DNA from: RBG-13-66-14 sp964436465
Lineage (GTDB): Bacteria; RBG-13-66-14
Assembly (NCBI GenBank): GCA_964436465.1
Contig: CAYTCV010000009.1
Span: 1 to 54,523, forward strand
DNA length: 54,523 nucleotides
Direction of reading: 5' to 3'
In this document: positions 1 to 7,105 of the stretch, piece after piece
Numbering within the stretch: the stretch's first letter is position 1
Layout of the letters: each line of letters begins with the position of its first letter
Translations under genes and position numbers: made by a program
The notes under the pieces: model-generated
Told to the model about the DNA's origin: nothing
Seen by the model: the letters and a program-made list of their open reading frames with translations, nothing else
Databases searched by the model: none

Positions 1-6
1 CCGTGG

Positions 7-12
7 TATAAT
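7..12 (+). promoter_or_regulatory. -10 box upstream of coaBC
   Basis: A perfect TATAAT lies 35 bases before the coaBC start codon. The matching -35 element would fall before the first base of the window, so only half the promoter is visible. A GGGAGG ribosome binding site at 37-42 precedes the ATG at 48. Confidence 0.5.
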
Positions 13-47
13 GCCAACGTCTTTTCAGCGGGTTTCGGGAGGCTCGT

Positions 48-1292
48 ATGGACCGCGCAATCGACTACGAACGGGTGAGGGGCAGCCGGGTCCTTCTCGG
101 CGTGACCGGTGGAATCGCGGCCTACAAGGCGTGCGAGCTGGCGCGCGAGTTCGTCCGGCACGGCGTCGAGGTGGACACCGTGCTGACGACAAACGCGGCC
201 CGGTTCGTGACGCCTCTGACCTTCTCCTCGCTCACCGGCCGGCCGGCCCTGGTCGAGATGTTCTCGTCCTCGGGCGTGCCGGAGTACCGCCACCTGGACC
301 TGGCCCGGGAGGCGGACCTCTGCGTCGTCGCCCCGGCCACGGCCGACCTGTTGGGCAAGCTCCACGCCGGCGTGGCCGACGACCTCTTGACCACCACCCT
401 GTTGGCGGTGAAGTGCCCCGTCCTCATCGCCCCGGCGATGAACACGCGCCTGTGGACGAATCCCCAGGTGATGCGGAACGTGCGGGAGCTCAAGGTGCTG
501 GGCTACCACTTCGTGGAGCCGGTGGAGGGCGACCTGGCCTGCGGCGAGGAGGGAGTCGGGCGGCTGGCGCCCATCGAGGGTATATCCCTGCGCGCCCTGG
601 AGCTTCTGTCCCAGACCCAGGACCTGGACGGCTTCAACGTTTTGGTCACGGCCGGGGCCACGCGGGAAGCCCTCGACCCGGTGCGGTTCATCTCCAATCC
701 GGCCTCCGGGAAAATGGGATTTGCCATCGCCGAGGCGGCGCGGCTGCGCGGGGGGAAGGTGGCTCTCGTCTCCGGGCCGACCTCGCTGACGCCGCCCGCC
801 GGTGTCCGCTTCCACCAGGTGACCACCGCCGTGGAGATGCTCGACGCGGTGGAGCGGAGCTACCCGGACTGCCACATCTTCGTCTCCGCCGCCGCGGTGA
901 GCGACTACGCCCCCGAGAAGGTCTCCAGCGAGAAGATAAAGAAGGGGGACAAGGGTATCAGCGTCAAGTTCATGCCGGCTCCGGACATTCTCCAGTCCTT
1001 CAGCGAGAGGAAGGGCCGGCGCATCCACGTGGGGTTCGCCCTGGAAACCAGCGACCTGGTCCCCAACGCCACCGCCAAGCTGGAGGAGAAGAACCTGGAC
1101 CTCATCGTGGCCAACGATATAACCGTGGAGGGCGCCGGCTTCGCCGTGGACACCAACGTGGTGACCGTCATCGACTCCAACGGCGCCGTGGAGACTTACC
1201 CCAAGCTGTCCAAGCGGACCCTGGCCTACATCATCATCGACCGGGTGGTGGAGCTGGTCCAGGAGCGGCTGCAGACGTCAGGCAAGCCCTAA
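48..1292 (+). CDS. coaBC: Bifunctional phosphopantothenoylcysteine decarboxylase / phosphopantothenate-cysteine ligase
   Basis: This cytoplasmic enzyme carries out two successive steps of coenzyme A synthesis: joining of cysteine to 4'-phosphopantothenate and decarboxylation of the product. The N-terminal flavoprotein domain (CoaC, about residues 12-185) shows the catalytic His82 (RHLDLAREAD), the PAMN motif at 129-132 and the substrate-clamp Cys165 in DLACGEEGVGR. The C-terminal CoaB half begins near residue 197 with VTAGATRE (200-207) and contains the AAAVSDYAP motif. At 414 residues it has the usual family length. The ATG at 48 has a GGGAGG site 5 bases upstream. It ends 3 bases before the next gene, which suggests cotranscription with the glycosylase and Kdo genes. 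Confidence 0.96.
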   Translation: MDRAIDYERVRGSRVLLGVTGGIAAYKACELAREFVRHGVEVDTVLTTNAARFVTPLTFSSLTGRPALVEMFSSSGVPEYRHLDLAREADLCVVAPATADLLGKLHAGVADDLLTTTLLAVKCPVLIAPAMNTRLWTNPQVMRNVRELKVLGYHFVEPVEGDLACGEEGVGRLAPIEGISLRALELLSQTQDLDGFNVLVTAGATREALDPVRFISNPASGKMGFAIAEAARLRGGKVALVSGPTSLTPPAGVRFHQVTTAVEMLDAVERSYPDCHIFVSAAAVSDYAPEKVSSEKIKKGDKGISVKFMPAPDILQSFSERKGRRIHVGFALETSDLVPNATAKLEEKNLDLIVANDITVEGAGFAVDTNVVTVIDSNGAVETYPKLSKRTLAYIIIDRVVELVQERLQTSGKP

Positions 1293-1295
1293 CCG

Positions 1296-2126
1296 GTGGT
1301 CGGCGGCGGCTCATCCCTGGCGGAACAGCTGGCCCTCTGGGCGAGGGTGGGTCTGGTGTACCTGCCCCGGCCCCTCACCGCGCCCGACGTGGGACCGGTT
1401 TCCGAGCCGGTGGTGAAATCGGTTTCAGAACCGGCCGCGGGACCGGTCTCCGAGTCGGTCACGGAGCCGGAAAAAAGCCCCGTGAAAAGTGAAGACGGCG
1501 TGACGCCCCTGACCGCCCATTTACCCGAGGGCGACCTCCTCTCCGGGAAGCCCAAGTCGTGGCCCGACCTGGAGACCTGTGAATCCGACGCCGCCGGGTG
1601 CATCAAGTGCGAGCTATCCCGGACCCGCCACAGCGTCGTTTTCGGCGAGGGGGCACCCGACGCGCGGCTGATGTTCGTCGGCGAGGCTCCGGGGGCCGAC
1701 GAGGACGCCCAGGGCCGCCCCTTCGTGGGCCGGGCCGGGAAGCTCCTGGACAAGATGATTGCGGCGATGGGCCTGGCGCGGGAGGAGGTCTACATCGCCA
1801 ACATCCTCAAGTGCCGGCCGCCGGGCAACCGGGACCCGCTCCCCGCCGAGGCGGCCGCCTGCCGGCCCTACCTGGAGGCCCAAATCAGCCTCATCGCGCC
1901 GGAGTTCATCTGCTGCCTGGGCCGCCACGCCGCCATCCGCCTCCTGGGCCGCGAGGAGCCCATATCCCGGCTCCGGGGCGCCATCCACCGCTACAATGAG
2001 CGCAGCCGGGTCATCGTCACCTACCACCCGGCCTACTGCCTGCGCAATCCCAACTCCAAGCGCGACGTGTGGCAGGACCTGCAGGTCGTCATGGGCGAGC
2101 TGGGGCTCGAGCCCCCGCGTCGCTGA
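1296..2126 (+). CDS. Family 4 uracil-DNA glycosylase with repetitive N-terminal linker
   Basis: This enzyme removes uracil from DNA as the first step of base-excision repair. The catalytic domain covers about residues 95-276. The four cysteines expected to bind the Fe-S cluster of family 4 enzymes are Cys102, Cys105, Cys173 and Cys189. The GEAPG motif is at 129-133 and the HPAY motif at 244-247. About 95 residues precede the domain: a short helical region (8-25) found in many family members, then a low-complexity linker with three 8-residue repeats (33-56). The GTG start at 1296 follows coaBC by 3 bases. An internal start after the linker cannot be excluded, but no ATG with a good ribosome site is evident there. 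Confidence 0.9.
   Translation: MVGGGSSLAEQLALWARVGLVYLPRPLTAPDVGPVSEPVVKSVSEPAAGPVSESVTEPEKSPVKSEDGVTPLTAHLPEGDLLSGKPKSWPDLETCESDAAGCIKCELSRTRHSVVFGEGAPDARLMFVGEAPGADEDAQGRPFVGRAGKLLDKMIAAMGLAREEVYIANILKCRPPGNRDPLPAEAAACRPYLEAQISLIAPEFICCLGRHAAIRLLGREEPISRLRGAIHRYNERSRVIVTYHPAYCLRNPNSKRDVWQDLQVVMGELGLEPPRR
1392..1463 (+). repeat. Three tandem 24-bp units inside the glycosylase gene
   Basis: Units at 1392-1415, 1416-1439 and 1440-1463 each encode an 8-residue block of the form [GK][PS]VSE[PS]xx. Reading frame is kept because the period is a multiple of three. The first and third units are most alike at DNA level (GGACCGGT[T/C]TCCGAG). The repeats form the flexible linker before the catalytic domain. 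Confidence 0.8.
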
Positions 2127-2136
2127 GGTGAGGACT

Positions 2137-2982
2137 GTGGAACTAAAGAGCGTATTCAACGTCGGTCCGGTGCAACTTGGTCGGGAGCTGGTCTTCATCG
2201 CCGGCCCCTGCGTCATCGAGGACCGCGACTCGACCCTGCGGACGGCGGAGCGTCTGGCCGCCCTGGCGCGGGAGCGCGGCTGCGGCCTTATCTTCAAATC
2301 CAGCTACGACAAGGCGAACCGGACCGGCGGGGGGAGCTTCCGCGGCCCCGGCCTGGAAGAGGGACTGCGCGTGCTCGCGGAGGTCCGGGAGGCGACCGGG
2401 CTGCCGGTGCTCACCGATGTCCACTCCCCCGGGGAGGCCGCCGCGGCGGGGGAGGTCGTGGACTGCCTCCAGGTGCCGGCCTTCCTCTGCCGCCAGACCG
2501 ACCTCATCACCGCCTGCGCCCGGACCGGGAAGCCGGTCAACGTGAAGAAGGGCCAGTTTCTCGCCCCCGACGACATTCGGCACGTCGTGGCCAAGCTGAC
2601 GGCGGCGGGCTGCGACCGCATCCTCCTCACCGAGCGCGGCTACGCCTTCGGCTACCACGACCTGGTGGTGGACCTGCGCTCGCTGGAGGTGATGCGGGAG
2701 ACCGGGGCGCTGGTCTGCTACGACGCGACGCACTCGTTGCAGCAGCCGGGCGGGTCTTCCGGTCAGACCGGCGGCCTGCGCATGTTCGTCCCGCCCCTGG
2801 CCCGGGCCGCCGCGGCCTTCGGCGTGGACGCCCTCTTCGCCGAGACGCACCCCGACCCTCCCCGGGCGAAGTCCGACCCGGCCACCGTCTGGCCCCTGGA
2901 CACCTTCGGCCGCCTGATGGACCAGGTCCTGGCGGTGGACCGGCTGCGGCGTGAGCTGGGAAGGCTGGGTCCCGATGTCTGA
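2137..2982 (+). CDS. kdsA: 3-deoxy-D-manno-octulosonate-8-phosphate synthase
   Basis: KdsA condenses phosphoenolpyruvate with arabinose-5-phosphate to make Kdo-8-phosphate, the first committed step towards the Kdo of lipopolysaccharide. Family motifs are clear: FIAGPCVIEDRD near the N terminus, FKSSYDKANRT, FRGPGLEEGL, VLTDVHSP, LQVPAFLCRQTDL, NVKKGQFLAP, ERGYAFGYHDLVVD and the C-terminal ETHPDPPRAKSD. The 281-residue length is typical. I chose GTG at 2137 because a GAGGTGA site lies a few bases upstream; a GTG at 2128 is possible. The upstream glycosylase ends at 2126 and the downstream kdsC start overlaps the end of this gene by 8 bases, so the Kdo genes are likely translationally coupled. 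Confidence 0.95.
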   Translation: MELKSVFNVGPVQLGRELVFIAGPCVIEDRDSTLRTAERLAALARERGCGLIFKSSYDKANRTGGGSFRGPGLEEGLRVLAEVREATGLPVLTDVHSPGEAAAAGEVVDCLQVPAFLCRQTDLITACARTGKPVNVKKGQFLAPDDIRHVVAKLTAAGCDRILLTERGYAFGYHDLVVDLRSLEVMRETGALVCYDATHSLQQPGGSSGQTGGLRMFVPPLARAAAAFGVDALFAETHPDPPRAKSDPATVWPLDTFGRLMDQVLAVDRLRRELGRLGPDV

Positions 2983-3547
2983 AAAATTCACCTTCCCCGG
3001 CCGGGCCCGGGTCGCGGACCTGACGGAGCGCGCCCGGCGGGTGCGCCTCTTGGCCGTGGACGTGGACGGCGTCCTCACCGCCGGCGGGATGTTCACCGAC
3101 GCCGAGGGCGTCCCCGTGAAGGTCTTCGATGTCAAGGACGGGCTCGGGCTCTACATCCTGGGCCGGGCGGGAATTAAGCGGGCCATCGTCACCGGCAAGA
3201 CGAGCCGGGCGGTGGAGCGGCGGGCGGAGGAACTGGGGCTGGAGCACTGCCTCCAGGGCGCGCTGGACAAGGGACCCGCGGTGCGGGAGTTGCTGCGGGC
3301 GGCGGACTGCGCCGAGGACGGGCTCTGCTACATCGGTGACGACCTCAACGACCTGCCGGGCCTGGTCGTCGCAGGGCTGGCCTGCTGCCCCGCCGACGCC
3401 GCCCCCGACGTGCGGGGGCGTGTCCACTACGTCTGCGCCGCCGACGGGGGGCGGGGCGCCGTGCGCGAGGTCTGCGAGCTCATCCTGCGCGCCCGGGGCG
3501 AGTGGGACGCGATGGTCCAGAGCTGGGCCGAGGGGAGACTGCCCTGA
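2975..3547 (+). CDS. kdsC: 3-deoxy-D-manno-octulosonate-8-phosphate phosphatase (HAD family)
   Basis: KdsC removes phosphate from Kdo-8-phosphate to give free Kdo. It is a small capless HAD phosphatase: the nucleophile motif DVDGVLTAGG lies near residue 29, the conserved F-x-V-K-D-G-x-G segment follows, the VTGK motif is near residue 70, and the acidic motif GDDLNDLPG is near residue 122. Its 190 residues fit the family. The ATG at 2975 lies inside the last codons of kdsA (8-base overlap), and kdsD begins 2 bases after its stop, so the three genes form a compact Kdo unit. An in-frame GTG at 2951 would add eight residues and is less likely. Confidence 0.93.
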   Translation: MSEKFTFPGRARVADLTERARRVRLLAVDVDGVLTAGGMFTDAEGVPVKVFDVKDGLGLYILGRAGIKRAIVTGKTSRAVERRAEELGLEHCLQGALDKGPAVRELLRAADCAEDGLCYIGDDLNDLPGLVVAGLACCPADAAPDVRGRVHYVCAADGGRGAVREVCELILRARGEWDAMVQSWAEGRLP

Positions 3548-3549
3548 AG

Positions 3550-4545
3550 ATGAAAACCGACGCGGAAATCGTCGCCCGGGGGCGCGAGGTGCTGGCCGTC
3601 GAGGGCGAGGCGCTGGCGCGCGTGGCTGCCCGCCTGGACGAGCGCTTCGCCGCGGCGGTGCGCCTCCTCCACGGCTGCACCGGGCGGGTCATCGTGGCCG
3701 GGATGGGCAAGAGCGGGCACGTAGCCGATAAAATCGCCTCCACCCTGTCCTCGACCGGCACGCCGGCCTTCTTCCTCCACCCCGGCGAAGCGGCCCACGG
3801 CGACCTGGGGATGGTCATCTCGGGGGATGTGGTGCTGGCGGTATCCAACTCGGGGCGGACCCGCGAGCTCCTGGCCATCGTGCCGAATCTGAAGAAGCTG
3901 GGCGCGCGGCTGGCGGCCCTGGTCGGGGACCCCGACTCCCCCCTGGCCCGCGAGGCCGAGGTGGTCCTCGACGCGAGCGTGGAGCGGGAGGCGTGCCCGT
4001 TGAACCTGGCGCCCACCTCCTCGACGACGGCGGCGCTGGCCCTGGGCGACGCCCTGGCCGTGGCGCTGATGGAGCTGCGCCAGTTCAAGGCCGACGACTT
4101 CGCCCGCTTCCACCCGGGGGGGCTGTTGGGCGACCGCCTGCAGAGACTCACCGTGGACGAGGTGCTCATCACCGGCGACCGGTTCCCCAGCGTGGGTGTC
4201 GGGGCGAGCTTCGCCGGGGTGGTCGAGGAGCTGACCGGCAAGCGACAGGGGGTGACCGCGGTGGTCGACGACGGAGGAGGTCTGGCCGGCGTCATCTCCA
4301 ACGGCGACGTGCTGCGCGTCCTGGCTCAAAAACGCGACACCGCGGGCCTTTCCGCCGAGACGATGATGACCCGCGACCCCAAGACCATCCCGCCCGGGAC
4401 GAGCGCCGAGCAGGCCGTGGCGGTCATGGAGACACACAACATCACCGCTCTGGTCGTGGTGGACGATGAGCGACGCCCCCTGGGGCTGGTACACCTCCAC
4501 GACTTGTTGGGGCGGAAAACCTTCTGGGAGTCGCCCGCAGATTAG
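3550..4545 (+). CDS. kdsD: Arabinose-5-phosphate isomerase (KpsF/GutQ family)
   Basis: KdsD converts ribulose-5-phosphate to arabinose-5-phosphate, the sugar substrate of KdsA. The N-terminal SIS isomerase domain (about residues 35-180) contains VAGMGKSGHVADKIASTLS, the HPGEAAHGDLGM motif and VSNSGRTRE. Two CBS domains (about 200-331) follow, as is usual for this 320-340 residue family. The ATG at 3550 starts 2 bases after the kdsC stop. Together with kdsA and kdsC this supplies Kdo from the pentose phosphate pool; the CMP-Kdo synthetase kdsB is not in the window. Confidence 0.94.
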   Translation: MKTDAEIVARGREVLAVEGEALARVAARLDERFAAAVRLLHGCTGRVIVAGMGKSGHVADKIASTLSSTGTPAFFLHPGEAAHGDLGMVISGDVVLAVSNSGRTRELLAIVPNLKKLGARLAALVGDPDSPLAREAEVVLDASVEREACPLNLAPTSSTTAALALGDALAVALMELRQFKADDFARFHPGGLLGDRLQRLTVDEVLITGDRFPSVGVGASFAGVVEELTGKRQGVTAVVDDGGGLAGVISNGDVLRVLAQKRDTAGLSAETMMTRDPKTIPPGTSAEQAVAVMETHNITALVVVDDERRPLGLVHLHDLLGRKTFWESPAD

Positions 4546-4599
4546 GCCGACCGGTTCCGGTCCCCGGCTGATTGACAAGTCTTCGGATTTTTCTCCAAC

Positions 4600-4617
4600 C
4601 GCCCTGGGGCGTTTTTT
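4600..4617 (+). terminator. Weak intrinsic terminator after kdsD
   Basis: A short GC hairpin (CGCC-CTGG-GGCG) is followed by six T residues about 55 bases after the kdsD stop. The stem is only 4-5 bp, so it may act together with the hairpin at 4661. Confidence 0.4.
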
Positions 4618-4660
4618 ACAGGTCCCGCGACGGGACGGATGGTTTCCGCTGAAAAAATGA

Positions 4661-4681
4661 CCGCCCGTGGCGGCCTTCTTT
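4661..4681 (+). terminator. Second hairpin terminator after kdsD
   Basis: CCGCC-CGT-GGCGG is followed by a T-rich tract (CCTTCTTTT). It probably backs up the weak terminator at 4600 and ends the coaBC-to-kdsD transcript. Confidence 0.5.
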
Positions 4682-4739
4682 TACGTTATTAGCGGCTCCT
4701 GGTCGAACTAGCGTCGGAGTCGAGTTAGGTCATTTAAAA

Positions 4740-4763
4740 AAAGACCGCCCGGAAGCGGTCTTT
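4740..4763 (-). terminator. Intrinsic terminator of the M23 peptidase gene
   Basis: A 9-bp stem (AAAGACCGC / GCGGTCTTT) with a 6-base loop is followed on the minus strand by a T run. It lies just past the stop codon of the minus-strand gene at 4782 and may also work in the plus direction. Confidence 0.8.
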
Positions 4764-4781
4764 CTGCATGGGGGTCGGCCC

Positions 4782-5756
4782 CTAGTCGAATTCGTAGTCG
4801 GGGAAGATGTAGGCCATGGGGTCGGTGACGCTCCCGTCCACCAGAACCTCGTAGTGGAGGTGGGGGCCGGTGGACCTGCCGGTGGAGCCGACGTCGGCGA
4901 TGATTTGCCCCCGCTTGACCTCGTCGCCCTCCTTGACGTGGAGCCTGGAGCAGTGTCCGTAGCGGGTCTGGTAGCCGTAGCCGTGGTCGATGAAACAGGT
5001 TGTACCGTAACCGCCGCGGGTGCCGGCGAAAATCACCACTCCGTCGGCCGGGGCAAAGATGGGAGTCCCCCACGGCGCCGAGATGTCAATGCCGCGATGA
5101 AAGGCGATGAGCCCGCTGATGGGGTCGATGCGGTTGCCCAGGAAGCTGATGATGTGGCCGACGACGGGTTTGATGGACGGCGTATGGGCGCGGATGTCGG
5201 TCTCGCGGCGGGTCCGCTCGATGGTCTGGTTTACGAGGGAAATCTCGTAGTTAATCGAGCCGGCCAGGCGCAGGGAACGCTCGAAGTAGCGCTGCGTCGT
5301 CTCGTCGAGGGGGGAGTCGGAGATGCGGGGGAAGGAGGCGATGGCCCGGCCCAGCTCCAAGCCGCCGATGCCGCCCTCCCGCTCCGAGTCCGGCACGAGG
5401 GGCAGGGCGTGGGCCAGCCGGGCGACGTCGTTGGCCTCCCGGACGACCGCGAGCTGCTGGTTCAGCTCGCCGATGTCCGTCTGGGCCTGGGTCAGCTCAC
5501 CCTGCTGGTCCTCGTTCTCCAACTCCAGGGTGTAAAGGTCCAGCCGCTTGCGCAGGTTGTCCGAGTAGAAGAAGAGCAGGACGACGGCGCCGATGACGAC
5601 CGACACCGTTATCAGGACGAAGCGCCGTATTCCCCGCCGGTCCAGGTCCCGGTGAAAGGTCCCCAGGGCCCCGTCCCGGCAGATGACCAGGCTGAAACGC
5701 TCCGCTTTTTTGCGTTTCTTCTTGAGGGGATGGAGCTTGAGCGTTGCGGCTATCAA
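4782..5756 (-). CDS. M23 family metallopeptidase, membrane anchored
   Basis: This is a predicted envelope zinc endopeptidase that would cut peptidoglycan cross-links or stems. A basic cytoplasmic N terminus (about 45 residues) is followed by one membrane segment (about 46-63), a heptad-like coiled region (about 68-115) and the M23 domain (about 200-324). The zinc and catalytic motifs are intact: H220-x3-D224 (HRGID) and H299-x-H301 (HLHYEV). It is paralogous to the M23 gene at 21305: both share GIGGxELGRAI before the catalytic domain and HGYGxQTRYGHCS within it. It has its own promoter at 5829-5857 and terminator at 4740-4763, so it is a monocistronic gene. Specificity cannot be told from sequence. 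Confidence 0.9.
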   Translation of the reverse strand: MIAATLKLHPLKKKRKKAERFSLVICRDGALGTFHRDLDRRGIRRFVLITVSVVIGAVVLLFFYSDNLRKRLDLYTLELENEDQQGELTQAQTDIGELNQQLAVVREANDVARLAHALPLVPDSEREGGIGGLELGRAIASFPRISDSPLDETTQRYFERSLRLAGSINYEISLVNQTIERTRRETDIRAHTPSIKPVVGHIISFLGNRIDPISGLIAFHRGIDISAPWGTPIFAPADGVVIFAGTRGGYGTTCFIDHGYGYQTRYGHCSRLHVKEGDEVKRGQIIADVGSTGRSTGPHLHYEVLVDGSVTDPMAYIFPDYEFD

Positions 5757-5828
5757 TGGCTCGGACGTATCTTTCCGGCGGGAGGTGGTATAGGTCGGGT
5801 AGAATCAACGATAAACAAAACCAGCGTC

Positions 5829-5857
5829 ATTGTATGGAGACGGGGCCGAACTGTCAA
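5829..5857 (-). promoter_or_regulatory. Sigma-70 type promoter of the M23 gene
   Basis: On the minus strand TTGACA (5852-5857) and TACAAT (5829-5834) are separated by 17 bp, matching 11 of 12 consensus bases. They lie 73 bases upstream of the start codon at 5756. Confidence 0.8.
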
Positions 5858-5911
5858 GGGTGACGATTAAAGTAGGCAAAAACCGTCCGGCCATCCCCGC
5901 CCGACCGATGG

Positions 5912-5917
5912 TACAAT
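5912..5917 (+). promoter_or_regulatory. -10 box suggesting a leaderless EamA transporter mRNA
   Basis: TACAAT ends 6 bases before the ATG at 5924, and no ribosome binding site precedes that ATG. Transcription would then start at or next to the start codon. No good -35 is visible. If translation starts at the ATG at 5954 instead, the mRNA would have a short leader. Confidence 0.35.
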
Positions 5918-5923
5918 TCCCCC

Positions 5924-6835
5924 ATGCCTTTCCCCGATGCCGAAAAACGCGCCATGGACCGGACCGGCAAGGCCAGGGTCTACCTCGGCGTCGCCACCGT
6001 CATCTGGGGCTCGACCTTCATCGTGCTCAAGCTGCTGTTGGCGCGGGCCACTCCGTGGCTGTTGGTGGGGGTCCGGTTCGGCCTGGCCGCGACGGTCTGC
6101 CTCGCGGTTCTCCTCGGGCGGCGGTGGCGCGTCGAGGGCCGGGTCCTCCGGCGCGGGGCCTTCCTGGGACTTCTGCTCCTGGGGGGGTACGCCCTGCAGA
6201 CCCTGGGGCTGGTGTACACCGGGGCGGGGAAGTCGGGGTTCATCACGGCGCTCTACGTGGTGCTCACGCCTTTTTTCGCATGGCCGGTGTGCGGGCGGCG
6301 GATTCGGTGGCGGGAGCTGGCCGCCGCGGCGGTTTCCCTGGCCGGGGTGTACCTGTTGGCCGACCCCTCGGGACCGGTGAATCCGGGCGATTTGCTGACC
6401 CTGGGCAGCGCCGCTATATTCGCCCTCCACCTGGCCTTCATCGACCGCTGGGCATCCGATAGTGAAGCCGACAACGAGTCCCAGCTCCGCCACGAGTTCA
6501 CCCTGACCACGGTGCAGATGGTCGTCGTGGGCGCGGGGGCCCTGGCGCTCTCGCCGCTCCTGGAAACGCCGCGGCTGGTGCTGGACGCGGTGTCCGTCCC
6601 GGCCTTCCTCTACCTCTCATTAGCGGCGACGGTTTTAGTGGTTTTCTGGCAGATGCGGTGGCAGCCGAAGCTGGGGGCGGGGCGGGCGGCGCTCATCTAC
6701 GTGGGCGAGGCGGTCATCGCCGCGGCTGGCGGTGCGGTCTTCTTCGCCGAGCGGCTGCCGTGGTACGGCTACGCGGGGATGGGGCTCATCCTGGCGGCGA
6801 TTCTGTGGGGCAACCGGCGGGAATCGCGGGCGTAA
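5924..6835 (+). CDS. DMT superfamily transporter (EamA type)
   Basis: This is a predicted inner-membrane carrier with two EamA halves of about five membrane segments each. Typical marks are the N-terminal VIWGSTFIVLKLLL, the mid-protein GLVYTGAGKSGFITALYVVLTPFFA and the C-terminal segment YVGEAVIAAAGGAVFFAERLP, where the conserved Glu and the aliphatic run of EamA proteins are seen. At 303 residues it has normal length. The substrate is unknown; family members export amino acids, metabolites or drugs. It stands alone between a minus-strand M23 gene and a repeat-filled gap. The start is uncertain: ATG 5924 has no ribosome site, and ATG 5954 is an in-frame alternative. Confidence 0.88.
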   Translation: MPFPDAEKRAMDRTGKARVYLGVATVIWGSTFIVLKLLLARATPWLLVGVRFGLAATVCLAVLLGRRWRVEGRVLRRGAFLGLLLLGGYALQTLGLVYTGAGKSGFITALYVVLTPFFAWPVCGRRIRWRELAAAAVSLAGVYLLADPSGPVNPGDLLTLGSAAIFALHLAFIDRWASDSEADNESQLRHEFTLTTVQMVVVGAGALALSPLLETPRLVLDAVSVPAFLYLSLAATVLVVFWQMRWQPKLGAGRAALIYVGEAVIAAAGGAVFFAERLPWYGYAGMGLILAAILWGNRRESRA

Positions 6836-6887
6836 AAAATATAGCGGAGACTTTCATCCCCCGCCATTTTTCGTTCCCGACCTCGAC

Positions 6888-6935
6888 CCTCACCCGAGCC
6901 CGTCGGCAAGCCGCTCCCTGAAAGGGAGAGGGGAT
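6888..6935 (+). repeat. Intergenic hairpin repeat (CTCCCTGAAAGGGAGAGGGG type)
   Basis: The segment pairs CTCCCT with AGGGAG around a GAA loop and is flanked by CCCTCACCC and GAGGGG. I know this general form as a dispersed intergenic element in many environmental genomes. No coding function is visible. Confidence 0.5.
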
Positions 6936-6954
6936 AGCTGCACGCCCCACACCG

Positions 6955-6982
6955 AATTGCGATGACGTAGGGGCCGACCGAC
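6955..6982 (+). repeat. 28-bp dispersed repeat, copy 1
   Basis: This 28-base stretch (starting AATTGCGATGACG, ending GGCCGACCGAC) occurs again, without mismatch and in inverted orientation, at 27637-27664. It leads straight into a GTAGGGGC-headed palindrome at 6968-7000. Confidence 0.85.
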
Positions 6983-7000
6983 CGTGGACGGTCGCCCCTA
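6968..7000 (+). repeat. GTAGGGGC-headed palindromic repeat
   Basis: GTAGGGGCCGACC pairs with the downstream GGTCGCCCCTAC around a short centre. It belongs to the family of GTAGGG-headed hairpins seen also at 7026, 7072, 22573, 24262, 27560-27650 (inverted) and 54469. Confidence 0.65.
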
Positions 7001-7025
7001 CGGGTGGGATTCACGTGGAATGAAT

Positions 7026-7054
7026 GTAGGGGCGGGTGTCCACACCCGCCCGGG
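7026..7054 (+). repeat. GTAGGGGCGGGTG-headed hairpin repeat
   Basis: GGGCGGGTGT pairs with ACACCCGCCC around a C-rich centre. It has the same GTAGGG head as its neighbours and sits between two other members of the family. Confidence 0.6.
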
Positions 7055-7071
7055 GTATATGTCAACGAAAT

Positions 7072-7102
7072 GTAGGGCGGGGATTTTAATCCCCGCCGCT
7101 TT
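7072..7102 (+). repeat. GTAGGGCGGGGA hairpin repeat next to the gyrB stop
   Basis: GGCGGGGATT pairs with AATCCCCGCC around a TT centre. It lies directly after the gyrB stop codon, so in the minus-strand transcript it would form a strong hairpin at the 3' end. No run of T follows, so it is more likely an RNA-stability or repeat element than a classical terminator. Confidence 0.75.
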
Positions 7103-7105
7103 CGG

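Noticed and set aside
1759..2136. Start of kdsA at 1759
   Set aside because: This extension overlaps the catalytic part of the glycosylase in another frame and has shadow-ORF composition. GTG 2137 has a good ribosome site and gives the family length.
4573..4590. TTGACA at 4574 as a promoter
   Set aside because: No -10 box lies 16-19 bp downstream and it points into two terminators with no gene following on that strand.
6836..7105. CRISPR array from several hairpins in the gap after the EamA gene
   Set aside because: The elements differ in length and sequence, have no regular spacing and no unique spacers, and there are no cas genes.
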